DNA of 45,770 nucleotides from Hungatella sp. (lineage in GTDB: Bacteria > Bacillota > Clostridia > Lachnospirales > Lachnospiraceae), in assembly GCA_022792815.1 (NCBI GenBank), contig JAAWBS010000017.1, forward strand, positions 1 through 45,770, read 5' to 3'. The position numbers and the translations under genes are program-made. Position 1 is the first letter of the stretch; the number at the start of each line of letters is the position of its first letter. The notes beneath the pieces are model-generated. The model searched no databases. It was not told where the DNA came from and saw nothing but the letters and a program-made list of their open reading frames with translations. Of the stretch, positions 25,587 through 33,811 are shown in pieces.

Positions 25587-26618
25587 CTACTTCAGATCCC
25601 TGACCCCGCTCTCCAGCATCTCCATCTGAAGCAGGGTCTGCCATGGCTGGATCACCGGCTCTTTTCCGTTGACAATACACTCATAGACCCCGTCGTAGAC
25701 CCGGCCATAATCCCCGGCCTCGCTGGGCACCTTCTCCTCGTGAAACACCCCATGGTCGTCATAGTAGGTCAGCACCCCATAGTGCTTTGGCTCGTCCAGA
25801 CCGAATCCCGGCTGCCCCGGCATATAGAACAGTTTCAGATGTTCCTCCTGCCGATCGTCCGTCTCCTTCACAAACATGCCCTTTTTCCCGTAGACCACAA
25901 ATCCGGGCCTGCCCTTTACCCGGAAATAGCTGGACTTTACAGACACCTTCAGGATACCGTAATACAGGTCCAGATCAAAGTAGTCATTCATTCGCCCCTC
26001 TCCCAGAAGCTGACGCACATCATAGTGAACCCGGTCCGGTTTTCCGAAATAGCTGATGACCTGATCCAGAGTATGGCACCCATGGCCATAGAGGTAAGAT
26101 TCCGAAACACTGAATGAGTCCATTCCCTCCGGGACCTGAGGCCGGTAATAATCAAAATGCATCTCCAGTTCCAGCAGGTCCCCAAGCTTCTTGCTCTCGA
26201 TCACCTTCTGAACCGTCAGAAAATCGCTGTCATAGCGGCGGTTCTGATAGGCCGAACAGTACAGGCCCCGCTGCTTCGCCAGATCGAAAATCTCCTGGGC
26301 CTGGGCTTTGGAGAGCATAAAAGGCTTCTCGCAGAGGCAGTGTTTCCCGCTCTCCAGAGCCAGTCTCGCATACTCGTAGTGGTAAGCCACCCCGGTATTC
26401 ACCACGACCAGATCAATCTCTGAATCCCCGAATACTTCGTCTGCATTCTCCGTATAATACACCCCTTCCAGTTTTGCCCAGGTATCGTGGTGAATGCGGG
26501 GATTAAAGACAGTCTTGATCACAAATTTGTCTCTTCTCTGCAGCACATAGGGGATGTGATAGCGGTTTGCGCTCTTTCCGTTGCCGATATAGGCCAGCAC
26601 CAGCTTGTTGTCAGTCAT
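25587..26618 (-). CDS. Gfo/Idh/MocA-family NAD(P)-dependent oxidoreductase
   Basis: The 343-residue protein starts with a Rossmann fold (LVLAYIGNGKSANRYHIPYV). The dehydrogenase signature CLCEKPFMLSKAQAQEIFDL carries the conserved EKP Lys, and YLYGHGCHTLDQVISYFGKP corresponds to the conserved G.H..D active-site segment. Family members oxidise or reduce sugars, inositols and similar polyols. Either ATG 26618 or a TTG two codons earlier could be the start; GAGGAG is 12 nt from the ATG and 6 nt from the TTG. It is monocistronic, ends 77 bp before a terminator, and has part of a TAGGCA repeat 36 bp upstream of the ATG. Substrate unknown. Confidence 0.88.
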   Translation of the reverse strand: MTDNKLVLAYIGNGKSANRYHIPYVLQRRDKFVIKTVFNPRIHHDTWAKLEGVYYTENADEVFGDSEIDLVVVNTGVAYHYEYARLALESGKHCLCEKPFMLSKAQAQEIFDLAKQRGLYCSAYQNRRYDSDFLTVQKVIESKKLGDLLELEMHFDYYRPQVPEGMDSFSVSESYLYGHGCHTLDQVISYFGKPDRVHYDVRQLLGEGRMNDYFDLDLYYGILKVSVKSSYFRVKGRPGFVVYGKKGMFVKETDDRQEEHLKLFYMPGQPGFGLDEPKHYGVLTYYDDHGVFHEEKVPSEAGDYGRVYDGVYECIVNGKEPVIQPWQTLLQMEMLESGVRDLK

Positions 26619-26653
26619 TGTCAAATACAGCTCCTCTCTGTAATAAAATTTGA

Positions 26654-26694
26654 TAGGCAGTTGCGAAACTCAAAACTTAGCTGAATTCTCACAG
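26654..26694. repeat. TAGGCATTTGCG-family element, one arm only
   Basis: TAGGCAGTTGCGAAACTCAA (from 26654) and the following AACTTAGCTGAATTCTC match the left arm of the elements at 33367 and 38320. No right arm follows. The terminus lies 36 bp before the oxidoreductase start. Confidence 0.7.
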
Positions 26695-26776
26695 GCTCAA
26701 TAAGCTTTCAGCCGGAAAGGCCCCGCCGGCTTAAGGCGCAGAACCCCCATCCCCTTATCTGCAGAAGACCGCCGGC

Positions 26777-27544
26777 TCACCTCTCCCGTCTGTCCTTCAG
26801 CGCCTGAATCCTCATGTTCACATTGTCGGAGAATTCTTCGTCGGAGTACCTGGGATCTCTCGTGTTCATCCAGATCTCACAGGGAGCCTTGGCGCATTCT
26901 CCACAGTTTTTAAGCTTCTTGCCGTCTACGACACATTCATAGATGGGACATGCCTTTCCCTCCGGCGCATGGAATACTCTTCCTTGACAGACATTGCAGC
27001 CTGTACACATGGTCCCATAGCAGGCGCAAGTGCTGCATTCCGTGCCGCACACGCTGAAATCAGAGTTTTTCGACTCCCGGTATTTCTCAAACCATGCCTG
27101 CACCACCGGCAGGGGATGCTGTGTCCGCTTCGCGGTTTCTTCCGGGCCGGCGCCTTTCTCGAACTCCCGGCAGGCCACGGTGTACATACTCTCCGAGACC
27201 TCGATCAGATGGCCGTCCGGGTCAAAGATATGGATTCCTCTCTGAAGCCAGGGATAGATCCTGGGCTCGTGGAGCCGTTCTGCTGCCGGGTGGGCATCCA
27301 GAAGAGTTATAAACTCCTCAAAATCTTCTGTCTCAAAATAGAGTTCCATGGTATTGGAACGGTACTTCATGGTTTCGGCCGGAAATCCCGCGATTTCGTC
27401 AAAATGCTCCTGCAAGGTCAGACCGCAGGTCAAAATTTTGCACCATCCTAAGTCCACAGCCACTTCCAGACCGAACAGCTCCCTGTAAAATTTCAGAGAC
27501 GCATTCATGTCTTTTACAGCGATCAAAGTATTACAATATTTCAC
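26777..27544 (-). CDS. VOC-family protein fused to a Cys-rich DUF3795 domain
   Basis: Residues 1-125 form a glyoxalase/VOC module (MKYCNTLIAVKDMNASLKFY; FDPDGHLIEVSES). From about residue 160 the protein is a DUF3795 domain with many cysteines: CGTECSTCACYGTMCTGCNV, CPIYECV and NCGECAKAPC. VOC proteins bind small molecules, often through a metal; DUF3795 is presumed to bind metal through its Cys clusters. The fusion in one 255-residue chain is unusual. Start is GTG at 27544 with GAGGAGG upstream. A second, stand-alone DUF3795 protein is at 33811. Function is unknown; sensing or detoxification is a guess. Confidence 0.8.
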   Translation of the reverse strand: MKYCNTLIAVKDMNASLKFYRELFGLEVAVDLGWCKILTCGLTLQEHFDEIAGFPAETMKYRSNTMELYFETEDFEEFITLLDAHPAAERLHEPRIYPWLQRGIHIFDPDGHLIEVSESMYTVACREFEKGAGPEETAKRTQHPLPVVQAWFEKYRESKNSDFSVCGTECSTCACYGTMCTGCNVCQGRVFHAPEGKACPIYECVVDGKKLKNCGECAKAPCEIWMNTRDPRYSDEEFSDNVNMRIQALKDRRER

Positions 27545-27622
27545 AGCTTATTCCCTCCTCGAAAAATCTTTACAACATGATCTTATCATCAATCGCCGAG
27601 AAAGTATTGTATATTTCCGACA

Positions 27623-28459
27623 TCATCGCCGGCTTGCGCCGTATAGGACGGCCTGCTGAATATCCATGGTGTGGTACCTCTTAAATTCCCTCATAAGATG
27701 GGATTGGTCCGCATAGCCGTATTGACTCACCCCGTCCAATATCCGGAATCCGGGAGTTCTTATCACTTCGCTCCAGAGACATTGATAGCGCACGAGGCCG
27801 CAAAGCTTCTTGGGGGTAATCCCGATGTATTCGTGGAACAGCCGTTCCAGCTGCCGGCTGCTGATGAAGCATTCACGGGCGAGCCGGTCCGTGGTCAGGA
27901 CTCCTTTTTGGGAGAGAATCTGCTCTACGGCCTGGTCTACCGCCCTGTGCCGTCTCGCAGGGGGGACCTGGCCAAGAAGCAGTTTTTCTGCAAGAATACT
28001 CCGCTCTTCCAGGGAATCTGTTTCAAACAGCTGCTGCCCCAGCAGCCTGTCCAGCCGGCAAAATCTGGACCGGACATCGAAACAGCCGTTTACCGTGCCT
28101 TTCATGGAATCCTCGGAAAAAACTGCCGCCGCCCAGGCATAAAAACGGATTCCGAACACAGAGAGAACATGTCCCGGCTCTCCGCTGTCACGGGCCTTAA
28201 AGCTGGCGTCATTGACCCCGCAGAATCTGCCGGTGACAGTGTTGGCCGTGTGGTCGATCTCATAGACGATATCAACACAGGTGTCCGGGATCACCAGGGT
28301 TACGGCAGCTTCCTGCCAGGCTCTCCGATAAGGCCTGCCGCTTCCCCAGAAACAGCGAATGACTCCGGCCAGTTGAGGCGATTTCGGCAAAACCTCCCGG
28401 TATGTCTCACTCTGTCTCCACGGAGCGGCGGTGAGAGGGACATAAGATGTTTTTTTCAT
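27623..28459 (-). CDS. AraC-family transcriptional regulator
   Basis: The 278-residue protein has an N-terminal DUF6597-like sensing region (TLVIPDTCVDIVYEIDHTAN; FGIRFYAWAAAVF) and a C-terminal AraC DNA-binding domain with LARECFISSRQLERLFHEYI, GITPKKLCGLVRYQ and GVSQYGYADQSHLMREFKRY. Its ATG overlaps the stop of the upstream GNAT gene (ATGA), so the two are co-translated. It may regulate the VOC-DUF3795 gene 79 bp downstream or the acetyltransferase; neither is shown. Confidence 0.9.
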   Translation of the reverse strand: MKKTSYVPLTAAPWRQSETYREVLPKSPQLAGVIRCFWGSGRPYRRAWQEAAVTLVIPDTCVDIVYEIDHTANTVTGRFCGVNDASFKARDSGEPGHVLSVFGIRFYAWAAAVFSEDSMKGTVNGCFDVRSRFCRLDRLLGQQLFETDSLEERSILAEKLLLGQVPPARRHRAVDQAVEQILSQKGVLTTDRLARECFISSRQLERLFHEYIGITPKKLCGLVRYQCLWSEVIRTPGFRILDGVSQYGYADQSHLMREFKRYHTMDIQQAVLYGASRR

Positions 28460-29238
28460 AAGACAGGCGCCTCTCTCAGGTTCACTTCATACGCCTCATA
28501 TTCATGGTCAAAATGATAGCCCAGTTTCTCAGCCAATGCCACGGACCACAGGTTCTGCGCATCCCAGCTGGGATACCAGCCCCGCTTTAGGCATTCCAGA
28601 ATCAACTTTGCCCCGCAGATACCGGCAAGTCCCTTCCTGCGATGATCCTCTCTTGTGTCAATCTCCACCTCTATGCCGCCCAGATAGGAGGAATAGGAGG
28701 AGGCTCCTGAGACGGGTTCCCCGTCCTTCAGGATCACGGCGCCCAGCCCGTATCGCTGAAATGACTGGTAATCTTCATACTGAGACACCCAGTCACGGCA
28801 CCAAGCCGTCTCTCGGCAGTGCCAAAACAACCGTTGGTCTATCATAGTCAAGACATATCCCTGGGGCAGTCTTCCCGTCATAGCCTGAAGCTTTTCCCTG
28901 TCAAATACATGGGGTTCCTTTTTTATGGCGTACCGCAGGACTTTCTTTGCGTGTTTTCCGCAGCATGATTCAATGATTTCTGCCCAGCCGCGGTCTTCCG
29001 GCACCAGAATGATAAAATCCTGTCTGCATACCGTCCGAACATACATCACCATTTCTCTGTCCGGTTTTCCTGCGAAAAAACAGAAATCACCCAGCAGCGC
29101 CGCTGCCGAGGCCGGTGTCTCCCTGGAATCTGCACAGATCCTTCCCATGACCCCCTGAAGACATGACCAGATCAGCGACTCCTGCCAGTCTTCAAACAGG
29201 GCTGCCGCTTTTTGGGGCTGTGTCAACTCAAAAACCAT
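28456..29238 (-). CDS. GNAT-family N-acetyltransferase
   Basis: The 260-residue protein resembles the two-part GNAT_acetyltran group. An N-terminal helical region is followed by a GNAT core with GLGAVILKDGEPVSGASSYS, VEIDTREDHRRKGLAGICGA (the acetyl-CoA pyrophosphate loop, normally Q/RxxGxG/A) and SVALAEKLGYHFDHEYEAYE. It would transfer acetyl from acetyl-CoA to an amine. The ATG at 29238 has GGGAGG at good distance; an upstream in-frame start is weaker. Its stop overlaps the AraC start, making a two-gene unit. Acceptor substrate unknown. Confidence 0.87.
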   Translation of the reverse strand: MVFELTQPQKAAALFEDWQESLIWSCLQGVMGRICADSRETPASAAALLGDFCFFAGKPDREMVMYVRTVCRQDFIILVPEDRGWAEIIESCCGKHAKKVLRYAIKKEPHVFDREKLQAMTGRLPQGYVLTMIDQRLFWHCRETAWCRDWVSQYEDYQSFQRYGLGAVILKDGEPVSGASSYSSYLGGIEVEIDTREDHRRKGLAGICGAKLILECLKRGWYPSWDAQNLWSVALAEKLGYHFDHEYEAYEVNLREAPVL

Positions 29239-29354
29239 TTTTACCTCCCTTCCTCCGTCCCTCCTGCCCACAGGAGATATGAAATGACTCTTTGGGAAAC
29301 CTTATTTTCCATACTGTTCTTGCATGTTGGAAGGAATGGAATCCGGCGGCTCTT

Positions 29355-29647
29355 TCAGCTCTTCCAAAATTCAGCAATCACAGCGGAAAGAGCCGCCGGA
29401 TTGTCGATATTCACTTCATAGGCAGCGCCGTCGACGGTACTGAACACACTCCCCTGAATCTGTCTGTTTAACTCCCGGGCACTCCCTCTGTTCGGCCTGT
29501 CCTTCACACCACACAGAATCAGCGTTCTGCACTGTATTTGGTCCAAGCCATCGGAGATCGCCAAATCCTCCATGGAATCGACAAGGGAAATGAAATCTTT
29601 CTTGGAGTTTCATTCTGTCCCAATCCGTGAAGAACAATATTTCTCAC
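29355..29647 (-). pseudogene. Alpha/beta-hydrolase with internal deletion and frameshift
   Basis: A GTG at 29647 with AGGAG upstream opens with RNIVLHGLGQNE, the N-terminal strand and oxyanion HG motif of alpha/beta-hydrolases. The frame then shifts into KKDFISLVDSM, SDGLDQIQCRTLILCGVKD and VDGAAYEVNIDNPAALS, the C-terminal third of the same family. About 130-150 central residues including the nucleophile elbow are missing, and the expected catalytic His (GAAHEVN) is Tyr. The gene is therefore dead. Confidence 0.7.
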
Positions 29648-29751
29648 CGTTTAAACTCCTGTTCTGTTTTTCGTATCCGCGGCAGGTCTTGGGCAGACAG
29701 GAAACCTGGCAATCCCGCCAAAGCACACGTCTCTTTCCCAGAACCGACTCC

Positions 29752-30510
29752 CTATTTCCTGGACACAATCAGGTAACGATGAATGGTCCCTGTCACTCTG
29801 CCTCTGTCCTCCACAATCTTTTCCATGTTCAGCAGCTGTTCAAAGCAGCGGTCAACCGAAAACCCGGGAAACTCCCACTGGATAATGCGGGCAAACCACA
29901 CGAAGGCCCCCACGTCGTAGAACTGGATGGGACGGTATGCCTCCTCTTTGCAGAGAATCTCAAACCCCTCCTTCTCAAATTTTTCCTGCTGTTCTCTCAG
30001 GTTCAGATGAGGGAAGGGCTTGGGAACCTCCGGGAGAACCATGTTCACCAGATCTCTGTCATTGTCCTCGCCCACCTGTTCTGTGATAAAAATTCCGTCT
30101 CTCTTTAACAGGCGGTACAGTTCTTTTGGATCAAAACTGCCATGGCGGTTGATGATCATGTCAAAGGCCTCATCCTCATAGGGGATTTGGGAGGGACAGC
30201 TGCATTCCCTGAAATCGATTCCCAGAGGCCCCAGGGTCTTCTCACACAGCCGCACATTGGGCCCGTACCCCTCCGTCGCCGCCGTCCTGTCATAGGGGTG
30301 ATTCAGGGACAGAAGAAACTCTCCTCCTCCGGTGTCATAATCCAACAGACGAAAATCCGCCTTCAAATACTGCCTCACCATAGCCCTGTAGTCCCACGGC
30401 AGGTCATTCTCCTCCTCGTATCTTCCATGTATATGGGAAAAATCCCAGCCGCGAATCTGCGCCGCTTCTTCTTCTTTTTTCCAAAATGCTCTCAATTCCG
30501 TTCTGTTCAT
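29752..30510 (-). CDS. Class I SAM-dependent methyltransferase
   Basis: The 252-residue protein has a Rossmann-like methyltransferase core: motif I LLDYDTGGGEFLLSLNHPYD (SAM binding, normally LDxGxGxGEF), GYGPNVRLCEKTLGPLGIDF, the motif IV-like IPYEDEAFDMIINRHGSFDP, and LYRLLKRDGIFITEQVGEDN. The substrate domain is C-terminal. The ATG at 30510 lies 8 nt from AGGAAG; a GTG two codons earlier is less well placed. It is monocistronic with weak regulatory signals. Methyl acceptor unknown; it belongs to the small-molecule methyltransferase group commonly scattered in clostridial accessory regions. Confidence 0.88.
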   Translation of the reverse strand: MNRTELRAFWKKEEEAAQIRGWDFSHIHGRYEEENDLPWDYRAMVRQYLKADFRLLDYDTGGGEFLLSLNHPYDRTAATEGYGPNVRLCEKTLGPLGIDFRECSCPSQIPYEDEAFDMIINRHGSFDPKELYRLLKRDGIFITEQVGEDNDRDLVNMVLPEVPKPFPHLNLREQQEKFEKEGFEILCKEEAYRPIQFYDVGAFVWFARIIQWEFPGFSVDRCFEQLLNMEKIVEDRGRVTGTIHRYLIVSRK

Positions 30511-30907
30511 GTCCACTGCTTCCTTTCACTTGTACCGGCCAAAGGGCCGTGATGGGATTCGCTTTTTTCTCAAAAAGTCCATGATCGGCGCAGTGTCTGA
30601 CAGCATATGTCCGGTTATGGAAAACGCCAAAAGGGGCACCTTTCATAACCCTGAAAACCTCGGCAGCGTCTGCTGTCAGCTCTCACCGCGCCGAGCAGTT
30701 AATTCGTTTCTTCATGGAATATACCTCCTGTTAAGATTCTCCGCCTGGGGCAGATCTCTTTCGCCTTCTCTCCGCCCCGACACGACTCTCAGCAGACCGT
30801 TTTTGTCTCACAAAGACACGTTCCTGTGAGAGGGGGAAGACCGCTGATACAGAATGTTTTTCTCAGACGACCCGGATCGCCCTGCCGGTATCCTCTGTAT
30901 CATTTCT
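30511..30907. other. 397 bp intergenic region with a 10-codon relic ORF and a dispersed repeat
   Basis: On the minus strand a strong AGGAGG precedes an ATG at about 30714 that opens MKKRINCSAR and then a TGA; the same frame continues with protein-like ELTADAAEVFRVMKGAPFG, suggesting a decayed gene. A 37 bp sequence at 30794-30830 recurs at 36246-36282. No other feature is seen. Confidence 0.35.
30794..30830 (+). repeat. Dispersed repeat copy 1 (hairpin-forming)
   Basis: AGACCG, a T run, then TCTCACA...TGTGAGA-type arms around GACACGTTCC. It closely resembles the sequence at 36246-36282. The arms could form a short hairpin on either strand. Confidence 0.45.
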
Positions 30908-31351
30908 CTATTTTCCTCCACCGGCTCCCTCCGGCTGCACCTGAAAATCTTCGGACTTGAAATTGCTGTAATACCGCCCCTTCACGGCGGTAAATTTCAG
31001 GACACAGTAGTCCGGGTCCGTGACTCCCTCTTTATAGTACATCTCATCTCCCTCCCGCCAAATCCGCTCCTTGGCCTGGGCAGTCTCCAGCACCTCCACC
31101 GTGCCCACCAGACTGACGCCCCTGAAAAACCGCTTGTCTATAAAATAGACGCTGGCTTTGCTGTTTTTCTTAAAACAGGCTACTTTGTTGGAAGAGGTGT
31201 TGGTGGAAAACCAGATCTCCCTTATGCCCGCTCTCTCCCGGGGCTTTAACATCGCCTTAGTGACGGGAAAGCCCTCATGATCCACATAGGAGATAAAACT
31301 TGTGCCGGATTTATCAATCATCTTTCCGATGGTTTCCTCCGGATTTCGCAT
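30908..31351 (-). CDS. Pyridoxamine 5'-phosphate oxidase-like (flavin-binding split barrel) protein
   Basis: The 147-residue protein has the PNPOx-like split-barrel fold: GTSFISYVDHEGFPVTKAML, EIWFSTNTSSNKVACFKKNS (flavin phosphate contact region), ASVYFIDKRFFRGVSLVGTV and YCVLKFTAVKGRYYSNFKSE. Such small proteins, like general stress protein 26, bind FMN or F420-like flavins and reduce small molecules. A GAGGAG site precedes the ATG. It is flanked by long gaps and is probably transcribed alone. True pyridoxine metabolism is unlikely because the protein is short and lacks the C-terminal PNPOx dimer region. Confidence 0.85.
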   Translation of the reverse strand: MRNPEETIGKMIDKSGTSFISYVDHEGFPVTKAMLKPRERAGIREIWFSTNTSSNKVACFKKNSKASVYFIDKRFFRGVSLVGTVEVLETAQAKERIWREGDEMYYKEGVTDPDYCVLKFTAVKGRYYSNFKSEDFQVQPEGAGGGK

Positions 31352-31395
31352 ATTCCTTCTCCTCCCTCTGACATTCTCATAAAATCACGGTTTCT

Positions 31396-31413
31396 AAAAG
31401 CCGCAAGCGGCTT
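31396..31413 (-). terminator. Small possible terminator after the GyrI-like gene
   Basis: AAGCCG-CTTG-CGGCTT followed on the minus strand by a short T run (31399-31396) forms a compact hairpin. The rest of 31414-31687 shows no gene or clear signal. Confidence 0.35.
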
Positions 31414-31687
31414 GGAGCGCGTCTGACTATTCGTCCAGGCCTCGCTGGGCCAGGTTCATCGGAGTGACTCTCCCGCAAACCCTTATCGCGAACAAACGTT
31501 CTCATATCCCATATATCGACTGATCTCCACTTTTCATTAACCTTTTTTATGATTTTTCCGTCTTATTTTCGACCCGGCAAAATCCAGGCGGAGGCTTTGG
31601 GGAATCTGTTGTGTGCGGCCGCAGTGCCAGCACGGCGAAGGCTCTCATTTTGTCTCCACATGCCCTGTCATAGGCGGGAACGGCTCG

Positions 31688-32326
31688 TCACTCTGCCTCC
31701 CTGACAGGGTGCCTGATCACGGTTTTCAGGCGGTCCGCACTACATCGCCGCGGGTCGCTTAAATAGATCTCGTGGTGCAGCCTCGTGTCCGTGAAATCCG
31801 GCTCATACCCCTTTTCTCTCGCGTACTCGTGCATGATCTCAACGGTTTTCGGCTCATGGTCATAGCTCCCGATGTGCATACATTGAACACAGACCCCCTC
31901 CTCACAGGTAAAAAACTCCGCTTTTGAGAAATCCTGTCTCTTTTTCTCTGCCGCCTCACAGACGGCCCAGCGGAAATCCTGTTGGGTCACAAAATCCGGC
32001 AGCCGGATGGCTGATATAAAATTCATCTGGTCCTTCCTGCTGTAATCCATGCCCTCTTTCCCGCCGTCCTGCCACCAGAATCCCTCCAGAGGCGGAACCA
32101 CATACTCGAAAAACCCTTTGATTTTGTAGGCCCACTTATAACTCATTTTGATCGTAAAGGCAATCCCATACAACAACCCGATGGACTGTTTGTATTCCCC
32201 TGCCTCATCGTTGGGATCTCCTCTGCCCCGTACTGCCACATAATTCATCGGAGGCACCTTCACCATGCCCGGCTGATTTCCGGGCATATAAAATTCTCTG
32301 TACTCTTTCTTAAAATCAAAAGCCAT
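31688..32326 (-). CDS. GyrI-like small-molecule-binding domain protein
   Basis: The 212-residue protein matches stand-alone GyrI-like proteins: MAFDFKKEYREFYMPGNQPG, VPPMNYVAVRGRGDPNDEAG, YVVPPLEGFWWQDGGKEGMD and YAREKGYEPDFTDTRLHHEI, which leads into YLSDPRR. The SHS2-type fold binds hydrophobic compounds or, in the SbmC/GyrI branch, protects gyrase; no DNA-binding domain is attached here. It follows the YciI-like gene by 30 bp in the same direction, so the two form an operon. Likely role is binding or hydrolysis of toxic small molecules, an inference from the family. Confidence 0.85.
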   Translation of the reverse strand: MAFDFKKEYREFYMPGNQPGMVKVPPMNYVAVRGRGDPNDEAGEYKQSIGLLYGIAFTIKMSYKWAYKIKGFFEYVVPPLEGFWWQDGGKEGMDYSRKDQMNFISAIRLPDFVTQQDFRWAVCEAAEKKRQDFSKAEFFTCEEGVCVQCMHIGSYDHEPKTVEIMHEYAREKGYEPDFTDTRLHHEIYLSDPRRCSADRLKTVIRHPVREAE

Positions 32327-32356
32327 ACCAACCTCCTCTCTGTGGTCCTGCCAATT

Positions 32357-32656
32357 CTACAGCAGGAAATTATTTTCCTCATCAGCAACCTGTAATGCCG
32401 CCAGAATATAGGTTGCGTAACCTTCCGCCACAAGGGGCTCCAGCCTGCACAGAGCTTCGGCCTCCTCGTAGGTCTCTGTCTTAAAGATCACCATGCCGGC
32501 AACGCCGGGATACCCTTTGAAAGGGCCGCAGAGTTCTATTTTCCCCTGTGCGTGGAGATTTCTCAGATTTTCCACATGCCTTGTAATCACGGCTTTCGTA
32601 ACCTTGTTGTAGGTTTTCCCCTTCTTGATGGTCATCACATACAGCCATTTTTCCAT
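32357..32656 (-). CDS. YciI-related domain protein
   Basis: The 99-residue protein has the YCII ferredoxin-like fold: KWLYVMTIKKGKTYNK, ITRHVENLRNLHAQGKIELC, GPFKGYPGVAGMVIFKTETY and EEAEALCRLEPLVAEGYATY. The conserved His (TRHVENL) and the Asp/Glu positions of the family pocket are partly present. YCII proteins are small dimeric enzymes or binding proteins of mostly unknown function. The ATG at 32656 is 7 nt from GAGGAGG and is preferred over the ATG two codons upstream. It is first in a two-gene unit with the GyrI-like gene. Confidence 0.82.
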   Translation of the reverse strand: MEKWLYVMTIKKGKTYNKVTKAVITRHVENLRNLHAQGKIELCGPFKGYPGVAGMVIFKTETYEEAEALCRLEPLVAEGYATYILAALQVADEENNFLL

Positions 32657-32837
32657 GTTCATGCCTCCTCACTCATTTTTCTGTCAAATTCCAGGCCAAT
32701 TCCCTAATATCAACTGCGGCTTTCAACAAGCTCTGCCGCCTGTTCTCCCAGCGCCCAAAGGTAGGGTAGGGCCGACACCCAAAGCCGGAAAGAATCCGTG
32801 TATCATGGGGACAAAATACTTTTTGACCTTCTTGTCT

Positions 32838-32857
32838 AGTATAGCACATGGAATGTG
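32838..32857 (-). promoter_or_regulatory. Extended -10 promoter with an operator-like palindrome before the YciI/GyrI unit
   Basis: On the minus strand TGCTATACT forms an extended -10 (TATACT at 32843-32838); the perfect palindrome CACAT-TCC-ATGTG (32857-32845) lies directly upstream. The -35 is poor. A transcript would have a leader of about 175 nt. Confidence 0.4.
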
Positions 32858-32859
32858 AC

Positions 32860-33354
32860 ATATAGGTGTCTTATTTGGCTTACAATGAAAAAATTTTCCG
32901 AATATTACATGACATCCCGGAAGTCTCCAAAAAATCTCATATGGAAGGCTCTGTCTTACGGTGCCCCTCCGCGGCCCACGGCTGATACTGTGGACAATCC
33001 TATGGCATGTCTGGTAAAATAGAAGGCAGCACCGGGGTGTCACTCTCACGGTGATCGCCGGGAGGCGGCTGCAAAAGGCACCGCTCCCGCCCGGAAAATC
33101 AGAGGAATGAGACATGCCGATGTCATATTTCTGATGATATCATAAACAGGTACTCCCGGGATCTCTCTTACACCCCATTGGGGGCTGATTTTTCGTCATA
33201 TGCGTCGAAAGGTAATCGGCGTACTTTTGCCTCATAAATGGGTACGCAGTGCAGAGCCTTTCCGCTTCCCAAGCCCATGGATTAGGGTATACCGCAGGCA
33301 CATTTGACAAAAATCATCTCACACAATCAGACACAGAGGGAGTTCCAAAATGCC
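32860..33354. other. Intergenic region without a recognised gene
   Basis: Both strands were read; open frames here have no protein-like composition or ribosome binding site. Short dyads (for example CACCGGGGTGTCACTCTCACGG) occur but none forms a convincing terminator. Confidence 0.4.
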
Positions 33355-33366
33355 AAAGTATATCAA

Positions 33367-33431
33367 TAGGCATTTGCGAAACTCAAAACTTGTCAGAATA
33401 TTCTCTCAACTTTGACTTTCGCAATTACCTA
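33367..33431. mobile_element. 65 bp miniature inverted-repeat element with 11 bp target duplication
   Basis: The element runs TAGGCATTTGCGAAACTCAA... to ...GACTTTCGCAATTACCTA; its two arms are imperfect reverse complements around GAATATTC. AAGTATATCAA occurs immediately before (33356-33366) and after it (33432-33442), a perfect 11 bp direct repeat expected of a transposition target duplication. It lies 33 bp before the ABM-like gene. Confidence 0.8.
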
Positions 33432-33440
33432 AAGTATATC
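33412..33440 (+). promoter_or_regulatory. Hybrid promoter: element -35 plus host -10
   Basis: TTGACT (33412-33417) lies inside the element arm; 17 bp later TATATC (33435-33440) lies in the duplicated target. The ABM-like gene starts 24 bp downstream with GAAGGAGG. Confidence 0.6.
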
Positions 33441-33463
33441 AACACTAGAAGGAGGAATTTCAT

Positions 33464-33811
33464 ATGCCGTTTACTGAAATCTGTATTTATCAAGTGAAAC
33501 CCCAGAAGGCGGAGGAATTTGAAGCCCTCATGCTTGAGGCCAGGGATTTTCTGGAAAAACAGGAGGGACTTCTTTTGATTCGGCTGATCAAACGGGGATA
33601 CCGTATAGACATGGAGCAGATTCGACAGGGACTGCCCCCTGTCAAAATCACCCGCATTGTAAAAAGCGTTAAATATATGCTCTATTGGGAATTTGACACG
33701 AAGGAGCACTACGGCGCAGCGCAGAAAAATCTGTACGACAGCTATTGGAAATCCATAGAAAAATGTCTGGTGGTCCCCCATGACAAATACTTGGGAGAGG
33801 GGGTGTTTTGA
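33464..33811 (+). CDS. Antibiotic biosynthesis monooxygenase-like (dimeric alpha/beta barrel) protein
   Basis: The 115-residue protein begins MPFTEICIYQVKPQKAEEFE, then LMLEARDFLEKQEGLLLIRL, the beta-alpha-beta pattern of ABM/EthD-like dimeric barrels, and later YMLYWEFDTKEHYGAAQKNL. Members are heme-degrading or small-molecule oxygenases, or proteins of unknown function. AAGGAGG lies 10 nt before the ATG. It heads a three-gene plus-strand operon with a DUF3795 protein (1 bp overlap, TGATG) and a WYL regulator. Its promoter appears to be created by the miniature element just upstream. The substrate is unknown. Confidence 0.75.
   Translation: MPFTEICIYQVKPQKAEEFEALMLEARDFLEKQEGLLLIRLIKRGYRIDMEQIRQGLPPVKITRIVKSVKYMLYWEFDTKEHYGAAQKNLYDSYWKSIEKCLVVPHDKYLGEGVF

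Noticed and set aside
30540..30716. Possible selenoprotein-like readthrough frame (MKKRINCSAR, TGA, ELTADAAEVFRVMKG)
   Set aside because: No SECIS-like hairpin was seen directly after the TGA and the downstream sequence matches no known selenoprotein; a decayed gene is simpler.
32723..33115. 130-codon minus-strand open frame
   Set aside because: Composition is Cys/Arg/Pro-rich with no domain pattern and no ribosome binding site; it overlaps the promoter region of the YciI gene.
33180..33240. Possible CRISPR-like or tandem repeat near the ABM gene
   Set aside because: No regular repeat-spacer pattern exists; only the single inverted-repeat element at 33367 is present.
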